Source: Aeromonas diversa CDC 2478-85
GTDB lineage: Bacteria; Pseudomonadota; Gammaproteobacteria; Enterobacterales; Aeromonadaceae
Assembly: GCF_000819805.1 (NCBI RefSeq)
Contig: NZ_CDCE01000034.1
Span: 62,838-126,837, forward strand
Direction of reading: 5' to 3'
DNA: 64,000 nucleotides
Shown: positions 1 to 7,633 of the stretch, one piece after another
Numbering within the stretch: the first letter of the stretch is position 1
Layout: every line of letters begins with the position of its first letter
Notes under the pieces: generated by a model
What the model was told of the DNA's origin: nothing
Seen by the model: the letters and a program-made list of their open reading frames with translations, nothing else
The model's database searches: none
Made by a program: the position numbers and the translations under genes

Positions 1-27
1 GTAGCGCATCAGGGTGGGAATGGACAC
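1..27 (-). CDS. Possible 5' end of a gene leaving the window
   Basis: Only nine codons are visible, read leftwards from a GTG at 27 (V-S-I-P-T-L-M-R-Y). A GGGGA sequence sits about eight bases upstream of the GTG, which makes it a plausible start. If real, it would be divergent from the alpha-galactosidase at 144 and might be its regulator, but nothing in nine residues identifies a family. An out-of-frame ATG at 40 is an alternative start. Confidence 0.2.
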
Positions 28-143
28 GTCGGTTCCCCATGAAATGTGAGCAGGCTCGCAGTCTAGCAGAAGCCGCCACTGCAAACAGCAGGCGGGTGAT
101 AAATAATTTCCAATGAAACAATAAACAAGAATAAGGAGTCTCA

Positions 144-1844
144 GTGGGACATTTTCTCTCTTCTCTTCGTCAGTCGGCGGTGACCCAGCTACCGTTGCCG
201 GGGCTGCTGGTCACACATCAGTGGCAGGAGCGTGAGTGCCGGATTCGCCTCGACAATGTGGGGGGGAGCCAGGTCTGCCCCGATTATTGGTCCCTCTTCG
301 ATGGCCAGTTTGGCCTGGCCGAAGCGCCCATCTATGGCGAAGGGTTTCAGATGCTGGCCCAGACCCTGGGCACCTGGTCTGCCCCCGAGGCTGTGGGGCG
401 TTGTCCCGATGCGGGCGATTATCGCATCACCCGTGATCAGGGCTTTCATACCGTCCATAACCTGCTGCTGGTTCAGACACAGGCGGGTTGGTTGTTGCTG
501 GCGTTTGGCTCGTGCCACCGTTTTGGCGGCGAGTTTCGTCTCTATCCGGACGGGCGGCTACAGATCCTGATGCGCACCGAAGGGCGCGCCCTGATGCCCG
601 GCCAGTACTGGCTCAGCGAGTCCCTCATCTGCCTCGAAGGGAGTGACAGGGGGGCGCTGCTCAGCGAGCTGGGCCAGCGCTTGGCCCGGGAGCATGGGGG
701 GCGCGCCGGTCGTCGCCCGAGTGGCTGGTGCTCCTGGTATCACTACTACGCCGAGGTGAGCGAGGCGGATATCCGTGAAAATCTGGCCCAGATGGGCACC
801 CGTTTCACCGACCTTGAATATGTGCAGATCGACGACGGCTATCAGGCCTTCATGGGGGACTGGCTAGACCCCTCCGAGCGCTTCGCCGGTGGCGTGCCTG
901 CCCTGGTCGAGGAGATACAAGCCGCCCATCGCAAGCCCGCTCTCTGGGTGGCGCCCTTTATCGCCGAGCCGGGGTCAGCCCTGTTTCGTGACCATCCCGA
1001 CTGGTTTGTGAAAGATGAGCAGGGCCGGCCCCTGGCGGCCGAGCTGGTGACCTATGGCGGCTGGCGCTGCACCCCCTGGTATGTGCTCGACGGCACGCAT
1101 CCCGAGGTTCAGCGCCATCTGGCGTCACTCTTTCGTATCCTGCGTGCGCAGTGGGGGATCGATTACTTCAAGCTCGACGCCAATTTCTGGGGCGCCATCC
1201 ACGGCGGGCATTTTCATGATCCGCTGGCGACCCGGATCGAGGCCTACCGACGTGGCATGGCGGCGGTGCGCCGCGGCGCCGGCGAAGATGCCTTCCTGCT
1301 CGGCTGCAATGCCCCCATCTGGCCGAGCGTTGGGTTGGTCGACGGGATGCGTGTCGGCGACGATGTGGAGCGCAAGGGGACGCGTATCCGTCAGATCGCC
1401 CGTGAACTCTTCTGCCGCGCCTGGCAGGGTGAGCATCTCTGGGCCCTGGATCCGGACTGTGTCTGCCTGCGTGACATTCCCGGCCAACAGGCGAGTGCAC
1501 AAGAGTACGCCTTTCATCTGGCGGCCATGGTGGCCAGTGGCGGCATGATGCTGGCAGGGGATCGCCTGCAGGATCTCGACGAGGGGCAGGCGGCGGCACT
1601 CAGGCAGTTGTTGGTCCTGTGCCAGGGCCATAGCTCACCGGCTCGCTTCGACGATCTCGGGTTTTCACAGGGCGAGATCATGTGGCAGGGGCAGATCCTG
1701 CGTTGCCTCTTCAACTGGTCGAGCGAGCCGCGAGAGATCATGCTGCCGGCCGGCGCCGTGGATTTTTGGGACCATCGCCCTCTGGGCGAGCGGCTTATTC
1801 TCGCGCCCTCGGACGGGCGTGTCGTTTGCTACTCGCTCCGCTAG
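144..1844 (+). CDS. Alpha-galactosidase-like glycoside hydrolase, GH36/melibiase type
   Basis: This 566-residue protein matches the GH36/GH-D melibiase plan, which hydrolyses alpha-galactosides such as melibiose or raffinose. An N-terminal beta-sandwich region precedes a TIM barrel that begins at GWCSWYHYY near residue 192. The barrel has the substrate loop VQIDDGYQ, the likely nucleophile Asp in YFKLDANFWG and the likely acid/base Asp in GMRVGDDVE. No signal peptide is seen, so the enzyme is probably cytoplasmic. The start is a GTG at 144 with AAGGAG about seven bases upstream. No sugar transporter is adjacent inside the window. The GH36 family call is firm; the exact substrate is inferred. 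Confidence 0.82.
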   Translation: MGHFLSSLRQSAVTQLPLPGLLVTHQWQERECRIRLDNVGGSQVCPDYWSLFDGQFGLAEAPIYGEGFQMLAQTLGTWSAPEAVGRCPDAGDYRITRDQGFHTVHNLLLVQTQAGWLLLAFGSCHRFGGEFRLYPDGRLQILMRTEGRALMPGQYWLSESLICLEGSDRGALLSELGQRLAREHGGRAGRRPSGWCSWYHYYAEVSEADIRENLAQMGTRFTDLEYVQIDDGYQAFMGDWLDPSERFAGGVPALVEEIQAAHRKPALWVAPFIAEPGSALFRDHPDWFVKDEQGRPLAAELVTYGGWRCTPWYVLDGTHPEVQRHLASLFRILRAQWGIDYFKLDANFWGAIHGGHFHDPLATRIEAYRRGMAAVRRGAGEDAFLLGCNAPIWPSVGLVDGMRVGDDVERKGTRIRQIARELFCRAWQGEHLWALDPDCVCLRDIPGQQASAQEYAFHLAAMVASGGMMLAGDRLQDLDEGQAAALRQLLVLCQGHSSPARFDDLGFSQGEIMWQGQILRCLFNWSSEPREIMLPAGAVDFWDHRPLGERLILAPSDGRVVCYSLR

Positions 1845-1877
1845 TGCATCCCCAATAACCCCATCCCCCAATAACCA

Positions 1878-1905
1878 AGAGAGGCCATAAAGGCCTCTCT
1901 TTTTT
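1878..1905 (+). terminator. Rho-independent terminator after the GH36 gene
   Basis: A perfect nine-base stem (AGAGAGGCC / GGCCTCTCT) with an ATAAA loop is followed by a T run at 1900-1905. It lies 34 bases past the GH36 stop codon. Confidence 0.85.
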
Positions 1906-1922
1906 GTGCGCTGTGCGCTTGG

Positions 1923-2423
1923 TTAGAAGTGCCACTCCATGCCGATGGCGTAGCGGGCGGAGCCATAACCGGGCAGCTCATGGGTCGAGGCGATGGCGCG
2001 CAGGGAGAGCGAGGCGGTGAGGGGAATGCCGACACCAATACCGGCGGCCAGCTGATCCTTCTGGCGACCCATCAAGTCGGCGCGCAGTATGCCGTAGAGA
2101 GACTGATCCTGGTTCAGGTGCAGATAGCTCTGGTTTGAGAGGCTGTAAGCCTGGGCGAATAACTCGAGCTGAAAGCCGCTTCGCGGTGTCACCGCCAAGG
2201 GCACGCCCACGAAATCATAGAGCTCGGAGTCGCGAAAGTAGCTGTTGGTGATGGCCGGAGTGAAATTGGTGGCACGGTAAAAGTCGTCGAAGCTGCGTTT
2301 AAGCTCACCGTAAGCCTGGGCGGGGAGCTGCTGCAGATAGTCGGGAACGCTGACCAAGGGCGACGCGGCCAGCGGCGCGGTGAGCAGGCCAAGCAGCAGG
2401 GGCGATAACAGGAGTGAGCGCAT
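1923..2423 (-). CDS. Small exported beta-barrel-like protein, function unknown
   Basis: The protein has 166 residues. It begins with a clear signal peptide (MRSLLLSPLLLGLLTAPLAAS, cleavage probably after AAS) and ends in a terminal phenylalanine (GMEWHF), the usual last residue of outer-membrane beta-barrels. The middle has alternating hydrophobic segments (FQLELFAQAYSL, LSLRAIAST). I chose the ATG at 2423 rather than the upstream ATG at 2450 because GGAG sits just before it and the signal peptide then starts directly. It resembles small Vibrio/Aeromonas outer-membrane hypotheticals, but I do not recognise a named family. It lies downstream of sbcB on the same strand, with a GC-rich hairpin between. 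Confidence 0.7.
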   Translation of the reverse strand: MRSLLLSPLLLGLLTAPLAASPLVSVPDYLQQLPAQAYGELKRSFDDFYRATNFTPAITNSYFRDSELYDFVGVPLAVTPRSGFQLELFAQAYSLSNQSYLHLNQDQSLYGILRADLMGRQKDQLAAGIGVGIPLTASLSLRAIASTHELPGYGSARYAIGMEWHF

Positions 2424-2486
2424 CTGGGCTCCGAGTCGTCTGAGCGGCATCCGGCCGCGTGAGTCCTTGAGTATGCAAGGATTATG

Positions 2487-2509
2487 ACCCGCCGGGCAAG
2501 CCGGCGGGT
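2487..2509 (-). terminator. GC-rich hairpin after sbcB, weak terminator candidate
   Basis: A nine-base perfect inverted repeat (ACCCGCCGG / CCGGCGGGT) with a five-base loop lies 18 bases beyond the sbcB stop. There is no T tract on the minus strand, so it may only attenuate, or stabilise the sbcB 3' end. Confidence 0.4.
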
Positions 2510-2526
2510 GAGAGACGTGTCACAGC

Positions 2527-3951
2527 TTAGAGATCCTCGAGATAGCGATAGATCTGGTGCAGCACCTTAAAGCGCGCCTCGTCGTCCTGATATTGGCTCG
2601 CCAGGGCGTCGAGGCGGCTGGCATAGTCGGGCAGACGGGCACCGAAATAGTCGGCGCAGTGACTGCGCCAGCGGCGCGTCTCCTCTTCGCTCAAGGTGTG
2701 GGGCCAGTTGCGGGCGCGGTAGCGAAACAGCATCTCGGGCAGCCTGGGATCGCTAAACGAGAAGCTGCGATCCCCGAGCAAGTCGGGGGCAGTGGCGCGG
2801 ATCATCTCCATGGTGGCCTTGTCGCCCGGCCCGAAGAAGCCACTGTAGAGCATCAGATCCGGATCGCGGCTCTCTTCACCCTGCCACTCCTGGTTGAATA
2901 CCTCCACCACCTTTTCGCGGATCTCCGGGTGTTGTCGCAGCAGGTCCAGGCTCTTTCTGCACTGCTCACGATCGATGCCGAGCTCATCGGCCCGCTCCTG
3001 AGTCAGGGTCGCGGCCGGCGCCAACACGGGGCACTTGTTGATGTGCACCAGCTTCAAAGGCACAGTGTCCAGTTCGCCGAGCGCGTCTTTACGGGTATAG
3101 AGGCGTTCGCGCAGGGCATTGGCATCGAGATCCAGCAACACCTGGGGGTCGCGGGTGAGATCGATCACGATCACCGCATTCTGGTTGGTCGGATGCCAGG
3201 CCACGGGGGATACCCAGCTGGCGCACCCCTGCCAGGGGGAGAACATGCCCGAGACGTGCACCAGGGGTTTCATGCTCACCACGTCGATGAGCGCCTTCAC
3301 CTTGTGCTTGCTGCGAAGATCGAACAGGTAGTCAAACAGACGTGGCTGCGCCTCTTTGATGAGTCTGGCCATGGCGATGGTGGCCAGCACGTCGGAGAGG
3401 GCGTCGTGAGCCTGCTCATGGCCGATGCCGTTGGCGCGGGTCAGGTTCTCGAGCTTGAAGCTCGGCTTGCCTTCATCATCGAAACACCAGGTGATCCCCT
3501 CAGGACGCAGGGCATAACAGGCGCGCACCATGTCGAGGATGTCCCAGCGGGAGTTGCCGTTTTGCCAGGCGTAGGCGTAAGGGTCGTGGAAGTTGCGATA
3601 GAGGGTGTTGCGGGTCACCTCGTCATCGAAGCGGATGCTGTTGTAGCCGAGCACACAGGTGCCGGGGGCCGCGAACTCCTCGTGGATGTGGCGGATAAAG
3701 TCGGCTTCACACAAGCCATCTTTCATCGCCTTTTGCGGCGTGATGCCGGTGATAAGGCAGGCCTCGGGTTCGGGCAGGTAGTCGGCCGGCGGCTTGCAAT
3801 AGATGACCAGCGGCTCGCCGATGATATTGAAGTCCAGATCGGTACGGACCCCGGCAAACTGGGCCGGGCGATCGCGAGAGGGGCTGATCCCGAAGGTCTC
3901 GTAGTCGTGAAAATAGAGGGTGGGCTCAGTGGCTGATGTTGTTTTGCTCAT
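2527..3951 (-). CDS. sbcB: Exodeoxyribonuclease I
   Basis: The 474-residue length is normal for E. coli-type exonuclease I, a 3'-to-5' single-stranded DNA exonuclease used in mismatch repair and recombination. The DEDD-family motif Exo I appears as D16-Y-E18 in FHDYETFG. LGYNSIRFDDEVTRNTLYRNF is typical of SbcB, and HDALSDVLATIAMARL holds the Exo III His/Asp pair. The C-terminal SH3-like and helical regions follow, with the tyrosine-rich stretch FRYRARNWPHTLSEEE. It is transcribed as a single gene. Confidence 0.95.
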   Translation of the reverse strand: MSKTTSATEPTLYFHDYETFGISPSRDRPAQFAGVRTDLDFNIIGEPLVIYCKPPADYLPEPEACLITGITPQKAMKDGLCEADFIRHIHEEFAAPGTCVLGYNSIRFDDEVTRNTLYRNFHDPYAYAWQNGNSRWDILDMVRACYALRPEGITWCFDDEGKPSFKLENLTRANGIGHEQAHDALSDVLATIAMARLIKEAQPRLFDYLFDLRSKHKVKALIDVVSMKPLVHVSGMFSPWQGCASWVSPVAWHPTNQNAVIVIDLTRDPQVLLDLDANALRERLYTRKDALGELDTVPLKLVHINKCPVLAPAATLTQERADELGIDREQCRKSLDLLRQHPEIREKVVEVFNQEWQGEESRDPDLMLYSGFFGPGDKATMEMIRATAPDLLGDRSFSFSDPRLPEMLFRYRARNWPHTLSEEETRRWRSHCADYFGARLPDYASRLDALASQYQDDEARFKVLHQIYRYLEDL

Positions 3952-4302
3952 AGGTTCCGGGATCGTCGGCGCGCGGCGAGTGGGTGGAGACAGGCTCCGT
4001 CATGGGCTGCATGGTAAACCATAGCGCAGGCGAGGCGAAGGGAGGGAGGTGTGCCTGCTGGTTTATTGGGCAAGATCCCGCTCCGCTACTGGGCGGTGGC
4101 GGCAAAAAAAAGCCCCGCATGGAGACGGTGGGAAGGAGTATGGAAACGCTTCAAGGAAGGGACTACTGGCGATTAGCGTATGTGAGGAACTGCACAACTA
4201 CGCAGGAGCACTCTACATTGAGTGCTATATGAGGCCAATTGCCATATGTGACAGGCTCAGGTGATCACTTTGCTTGGGGACTCCTAAGTCCATGAGGGGA
4301 GG
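3952..4302. other. Non-coding gap between umuC and sbcB
   Basis: No convincing gene is present. Short ORFs here lack sensible composition or a ribosome site. A seven-base perfect inverted repeat AGCACTC / GAGTGCT occurs at 4207-4226, without a T tract. A run of eight A residues near 4105-4115 has no stem beside it. Promoter elements for sbcB probably lie here, but I cannot place them. Confidence 0.5.
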
Positions 4303-5565
4303 CTAGGCCCTGACCCTGGGCAGATCTGCCAGTGAGAGGGTGTAGTTGGGGCTCTTGTGCTCCTGGCGCATCATCCACTCGGGCTCTCTGAGCCCCTGAG
4401 CGGCGAAGTGTAGCTGGCCGAGCCCCTGGGTGCGGATCTTGTCCATCGTCTGCATCAGGGCCTGACGCCTGGGGTCCTGAGGGCGGCTGAAGAGATCCCC
4501 CTGACATTGGTCGCGTGGCCGCAGATCCGTGAGGATGACTCCTCCTTTCTGATAGTTGAGGCTCGGCTGCCACAGTCTGCCGAGATGGGGGCGCACCAGG
4601 GTCAGCAGATGACCCGTATCATCGCTGGGGGGGAGCAGTGGCAAGGAGAGATGCAGAGCCGGCACCTCGGGCGCACGAAACGGATTGGCGCGCACAAACA
4701 GGGTGAGGTGGGCGGCGCAAAGCGACTGCTCGCGCAGCTTCTCGGCGGCGCGCTCGATGAAGGTGGCCAGAGCCTGGTTGAGGCGCTCTTGGGTGTCGAC
4801 AGGGTGGCCGAAGGAGCGGCTGCAGAGCACTTGCTGGCGTGGCTCGGGGGGCTCTAGCTCGAGACAGGGCCGACCACTGAGCTCTTGCACGGTACGCTCG
4901 AGCACCACACCGTAGCGGCTGCGCCAGTAGGCAGGCCGGTGAGTCAGCAGCTGGGCTATGGTCTCGACACCTTCTGCATGCAGGCGGGCACCGAGTCGCC
5001 GCCCTATGCCCCAGACCTCGTCCACCTGTGTGATGGCCATCAGGCGGCTGCGGCGATCCGGATCGCGCAGATCCACCACGCCACCTGTGGCTGGCCAGCG
5101 TTTGGCGGCATAGTTGGCGAGCTTGGCCAGGGTCTTGGTGGGGGCGATCCCCACCCCGACGGTGAGGCCGGTCCACTGCTGGATCCGATCACGCAGCTGT
5201 CGGCCATAGGTTTCCAGATCCCCGGCCCAGCGTTCACCCAGTTCGAGGAAGGCCTCGTCGATGGAGTAGATCTCCACCCGTGGCGAGTGCTTTTCGAGCA
5301 GGCTCATCACTCGCTGGGAGAGATCCCCATAGAGGGCATAGTTGGAGCTAAACCAGACGCCGCCTTGCGCCTCGAACTCCCTTCTTATCTGAAAGAAAGG
5401 CACCGCCATCTTGATCCCGAGGGCCTTGGCCTCGGGGCTGCGCGAGACCACGCAGCCGTCGTTGTTGGAGAGCACCACCAGAGGGCGCCCCTTCAGATCG
5501 GGACGAAACAGCCGCTCACAGCTGGCGTAGAAGTTGTTCACGTCCACCAGCGCATAGGCGCTCAT
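4303..5565 (-). CDS. umuC: DNA polymerase V catalytic subunit UmuC
   Basis: This 420-residue Y-family polymerase acts in SOS translesion synthesis with UmuD'2 and RecA. The palm motif begins at residue 4 with YALVDVNNFYASCERLF, where Asp8 is a metal ligand. The second catalytic pair is Asp103-Glu104 in YSIDEAFLEL. The fingers, helix-hairpin-helix (QVDEVWGIGRRLGARL) and little-finger regions follow, and the protein ends at the length usual for UmuC. The start overlaps the umuD stop by four bases (ATGA), so the two are translationally coupled. Both are controlled by the LexA box at 6002-6021. Confidence 0.95.
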   Translation of the reverse strand: MSAYALVDVNNFYASCERLFRPDLKGRPLVVLSNNDGCVVSRSPEAKALGIKMAVPFFQIRREFEAQGGVWFSSNYALYGDLSQRVMSLLEKHSPRVEIYSIDEAFLELGERWAGDLETYGRQLRDRIQQWTGLTVGVGIAPTKTLAKLANYAAKRWPATGGVVDLRDPDRRSRLMAITQVDEVWGIGRRLGARLHAEGVETIAQLLTHRPAYWRSRYGVVLERTVQELSGRPCLELEPPEPRQQVLCSRSFGHPVDTQERLNQALATFIERAAEKLREQSLCAAHLTLFVRANPFRAPEVPALHLSLPLLPPSDDTGHLLTLVRPHLGRLWQPSLNYQKGGVILTDLRPRDQCQGDLFSRPQDPRRQALMQTMDKIRTQGLGQLHFAAQGLREPEWMMRQEHKSPNYTLSLADLPRVRA

Positions 5566-5987
5566 GAGGTGCCCCGCTCCAGGGTGTGCAAGGCGAAGGT
5601 GACTACCCCCATCAGCTCGAGAGGCTCATCGGCCTCAAGAAGAAGCGCCGGGTAGTCCGGATTGGCAGGGAGCAGCGCAGGTCTGGGGTGGCATTGCAGC
5701 CGCTTGACGGTGAACTCGCCATTGAGGCAGGCGATCACCACATCGCCGTGACGGGGCGTGAGGGCCCGGTCGACCACCAGCAGATCCCCGTCGTGAATGC
5801 CGGCCCCCGTCATGCTCTCGCCACAGGCGCGCACGAAGTAGGTGGCGGCAGGATGACGCACGCAGAGGGTGTTGAGATCGATGGGGGTGATGGCGTGATC
5901 CTGGGCCGGGGAGGGAAAGCCGCAGGGCACCCGGCTATCGAAACAGGGCAGGGGGAGGGAAGGGGGATCGGTCAGGGGGCGTATCAT
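5562..5987 (-). CDS. umuD: UmuD, self-cleaving DNA polymerase V accessory protein
   Basis: This 141-residue S24-family (LexA-like) peptidase is activated by RecA filaments. The expected Cys-Gly self-cleavage site is C22-G23 in VPCGFPSPA, and the catalytic dyad is Ser58 (CGESMTGAGI) with Lys95 (EFTVKRL). Cleavage gives UmuD', the partner of UmuC. It is the first gene of the umuDC operon; its start lies 15 bases from a near-consensus LexA operator. No strong ribosome site is visible before the ATG. Confidence 0.95.
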   Translation of the reverse strand: MIRPLTDPPSLPLPCFDSRVPCGFPSPAQDHAITPIDLNTLCVRHPAATYFVRACGESMTGAGIHDGDLLVVDRALTPRHGDVVIACLNGEFTVKRLQCHPRPALLPANPDYPALLLEADEPLELMGVVTFALHTLERGTS

Positions 5988-6001
5988 AGGTGCAAGCCGT
6001 T

Positions 6002-6021
6002 AACTGTGTTTATATACAGTA
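6002..6021 (-). promoter_or_regulatory. LexA (SOS) box of umuDC
   Basis: The minus-strand sequence TACTGTATATAAACACAGTT contains CTGT-N8-ACAG with flanking A/T bases, a close match to the LexA consensus. It sits just upstream of the umuD start, so LexA would block the promoter or early transcription. Confidence 0.9.
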
Positions 6022-6058
6022 TAATCCGGCGCGCTGTCAGGCCCAAGGCCATAAAAGC

Positions 6059-6083
6059 AAAAAGGCCCGCAGCGATGCGGGCC
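6059..6083 (-). terminator. Terminator of the tRNA-Val operon
   Basis: On the minus strand an eight-base stem (GGCCCGCA / TGCGGGCC, four-base loop) is followed by five T residues. It lies 12 bases past the CCA end of the last tRNA and also insulates umuDC. Confidence 0.88.
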
Positions 6084-6094
6084 TTTCGGCATAA

Positions 6095-6171
6095 TGGTGC
6101 GCTCTAGTGGACTCGAACCACCGACCCCCACCATGTCAAGGTGGTGCTCTAACCAACTGAGCTAAGAGCGC
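6095..6171 (-). tRNA. tRNA-Val (anticodon GAC), copy 1 by coordinate
   Basis: This is a complete 77-base cloverleaf on the minus strand. The acceptor stem is GCGCTCT / AGAGCGC, the anticodon stem is CCACC / GGTGG with loop TTGACAT (anticodon GAC), the T arm contains GGTTCGAGTCC, and CCA is encoded. It is the last of five tRNAs in transcription order and is identical in type to the copy at 6347. Confidence 0.96.
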
Positions 6172-6177
6172 AGATTG

Positions 6178-6254
6178 TGGTGGGTTTAATTGGACTCGAA
6201 CCAACGACCCCTACCATGTCAAGGTAGTGCTCTAACCAACTGAGCTATAAACCC
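6178..6254 (-). tRNA. tRNA-Val (anticodon GAC), copy 2, GGGTTTA acceptor type
   Basis: A 77-base cloverleaf with acceptor stem GGGTTTA / TAAACCC, anticodon stem CTACC / GGTAG, loop TTGACAT (anticodon GAC) and encoded CCA. The stems differ from the neighbouring copies by compensatory changes, while the loops are the same. Confidence 0.94.
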
Positions 6255-6260
6255 GCAATC

Positions 6261-6337
6261 TGGTGCGTCCTAGTGGACTCGAACCACCGACCCCCACCAT
6301 GTCAAGGTGGTGCTCTAACCAACTGAGCTAAGGACGC
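6261..6337 (-). tRNA. tRNA-Val (anticodon GAC), copy 3, GCGTCCT acceptor type
   Basis: A 77-base cloverleaf with acceptor stem GCGTCCT / AGGACGC, close to the E. coli valV/valW sequence. The anticodon loop is TTGACAT and CCA is encoded. It is the only copy of this acceptor type in the cluster. Confidence 0.96.
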
Positions 6338-6346
6338 AAATTGTGA

Positions 6347-6423
6347 TGGTGCGCTCTAGTGGACTCGAACCACCGACCCCCACCATGTCAAGGTGGTGCT
6401 CTAACCAACTGAGCTAAGAGCGC
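6347..6423 (-). tRNA. tRNA-Val (anticodon GAC), copy 4, GCGCTCT acceptor type
   Basis: A 77-base cloverleaf of the same type as the copy at 6095: acceptor GCGCTCT / AGAGCGC, anticodon GAC, encoded CCA. It is separated from copy 3 by nine bases. Confidence 0.96.
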
Positions 6424-6437
6424 ATCATAGTAAATCG

Positions 6438-6514
6438 TGGTGGGTTTAATTGGACTCGAACCAACGACCCCTACCATGTCAAGGTAGTGCTCTAACCAAC
6501 TGAGCTATAAACCC
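6438..6514 (-). tRNA. tRNA-Val (anticodon GAC), copy 5, first transcribed
   Basis: A 77-base cloverleaf of the same type as the copy at 6178: acceptor GGGTTTA / TAAACCC, anticodon GAC, encoded CCA. It is the promoter-proximal tRNA of the operon. Confidence 0.94.
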
Positions 6515-6538
6515 ACGTCGTCGTGCTGACGAGGCGGC

Positions 6539-6567
6539 ATACTACCCATGCCCCCCAAGGCTGTCAA
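6539..6567 (-). promoter_or_regulatory. Sigma-70 promoter of the tRNA-Val operon
   Basis: On the minus strand TTGACA (6562-6567) and TAGTAT (6539-6544) are separated by exactly 17 bases. A GC-rich stretch (GCCGCC) follows the -10 box, the discriminator type seen in stringently controlled stable-RNA promoters. The first tRNA begins about 24 bases downstream of the -10 box. Confidence 0.88.
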
Positions 6568-6622
6568 CCAATCCCATCGCATTCCTTGATCGTTTGCCGA
6601 GTTCTTGTGCAGCTTGTTGATT

Positions 6623-7633
6623 TTACGGGCGTATCCCCACTTGGCAGCGTGCCAGAAGCCGTTGCCACAGGCGGGTGTGGTCGCCAATCGAGCGGCGAAA
6701 GTCGAGGTAGAGGCCGCTCTCGCGCCCCTGTCCGTAGCGAAGGCGCCAGGGGGTGATGGCCGGGAGTGGCGCAGGGGGCGCCATCAGTTGCTGCAGGAGG
6801 GGGGCCAGGCGCAGGAAGCGGCGCTCGAGTAGGCTCAGCTCGGGCTGGACTCCCTTGCCATAGTAGTGGGTCAGGGCGCCGCGCAGACGCACTACCCGCT
6901 CCGGGTCGGGGCCACAGGGCAACGCCTCCAGGAGTGGGGTCAGCCAGCGGGTGCTGGTGTCGAGCCAGAGGGTGGCGCTCTCCATGCGATAGAGCAGACG
7001 CCCAAGCTCCCCCGAGCCGCGCAGTTGTGCCGAGCGCGCGAGCAGATCGGCTTGCTCACGCCAGTCGAGGGTGCCGGCGGCGCTCTGGCGCAGCTGCAGC
7101 CAACGATGCAGCAGGCTTTCGAGGGGCTGATCGGAAGCGGGATCGGGCTCGCTCAGGGGAGGGCGCGGCGAGAGCTGGCGGCGCAAGACGGGATCCGAGG
7201 CCAGGGCATTCCAGGCGCGCAGGGGCAGCATGGCTCGCTTGGTCTGGGCCAGTTCAGCGAGCCATTGGCGGGTAGCCGGATCCTGACTGTCACACCCCTC
7301 GAGCCGGCGTACCAGGTTCAGCTCGTAGTCGAGCAGGGTGAGGTGATCGGCACTCATGCCCAGCGGCCCGTTGCGTTCGGCGATCTCCTGCCCCAGCCCG
7401 CAGCGGCTGAGGGTCAGGATATCGAGCAGCTCGACTTTCAGCTCGGGCAGGGGGAGCATCAGATCCCGCTGGCGGGGCAGTGGGATGGGATCAGGGGCGC
7501 CGAGCGAAGGGGGCTTGGCATCCACAATAGCGCCGAGGCGGGTCAGATAGGTATCGAAAGAGGGCTCCATGGCGGGCTGACAGCCCGCCATGAGCAAGAG
7601 AAGTAGCAGGCTAGCCGTGCGCAGTGCGCCCAT
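6623..7633 (-). CDS. DUF3080 family lipoprotein
   Basis: The protein has 336 residues and a lipoprotein signal: a hydrophobic LLLLLL run followed by the lipobox LMAGC, with Cys18 as the lipidated residue. The rest is helical and rich in Leu/Arg, with conserved-looking stretches FDTYLTRLGAIVD near the N-terminus and LYLDFRRSIGDHTRLWQRLL near the C-terminus, matching the DUF3080 family. Its start overlaps the end of the MATE pump gene by 23 bases, with AAGGTGA before the ATG, so the two form a coupled operon. The function is unknown. It should be anchored in the cell envelope. Confidence 0.8.
   Translation of the reverse strand: MGALRTASLLLLLLMAGCQPAMEPSFDTYLTRLGAIVDAKPPSLGAPDPIPLPRQRDLMLPLPELKVELLDILTLSRCGLGQEIAERNGPLGMSADHLTLLDYELNLVRRLEGCDSQDPATRQWLAELAQTKRAMLPLRAWNALASDPVLRRQLSPRPPLSEPDPASDQPLESLLHRWLQLRQSAAGTLDWREQADLLARSAQLRGSGELGRLLYRMESATLWLDTSTRWLTPLLEALPCGPDPERVVRLRGALTHYYGKGVQPELSLLERRFLRLAPLLQQLMAPPAPLPAITPWRLRYGQGRESGLYLDFRRSIGDHTRLWQRLLARCQVGIRP

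Noticed and set aside
2557..3936. A 459-codon plus-strand frame opposite sbcB
   Set aside because: sbcB on the minus strand has all exonuclease I motifs, while this frame has only His/Val/Gly-rich shadow composition.
3984..4232. Small ORF between umuC and sbcB
   Set aside because: There is no family resemblance, the ribosome site is misplaced (AAGGAGT touches the inner ATG), and the composition is patchy.
6095..6514. Regular repeats of about 80-90 bases that might suggest a CRISPR-like array, or tRNA-Asp genes
   Set aside because: Each unit folds as a tRNA on the minus strand with CCA ends. The loop reads GTC only on the plus strand; the real anticodon is GAC, which is valine.
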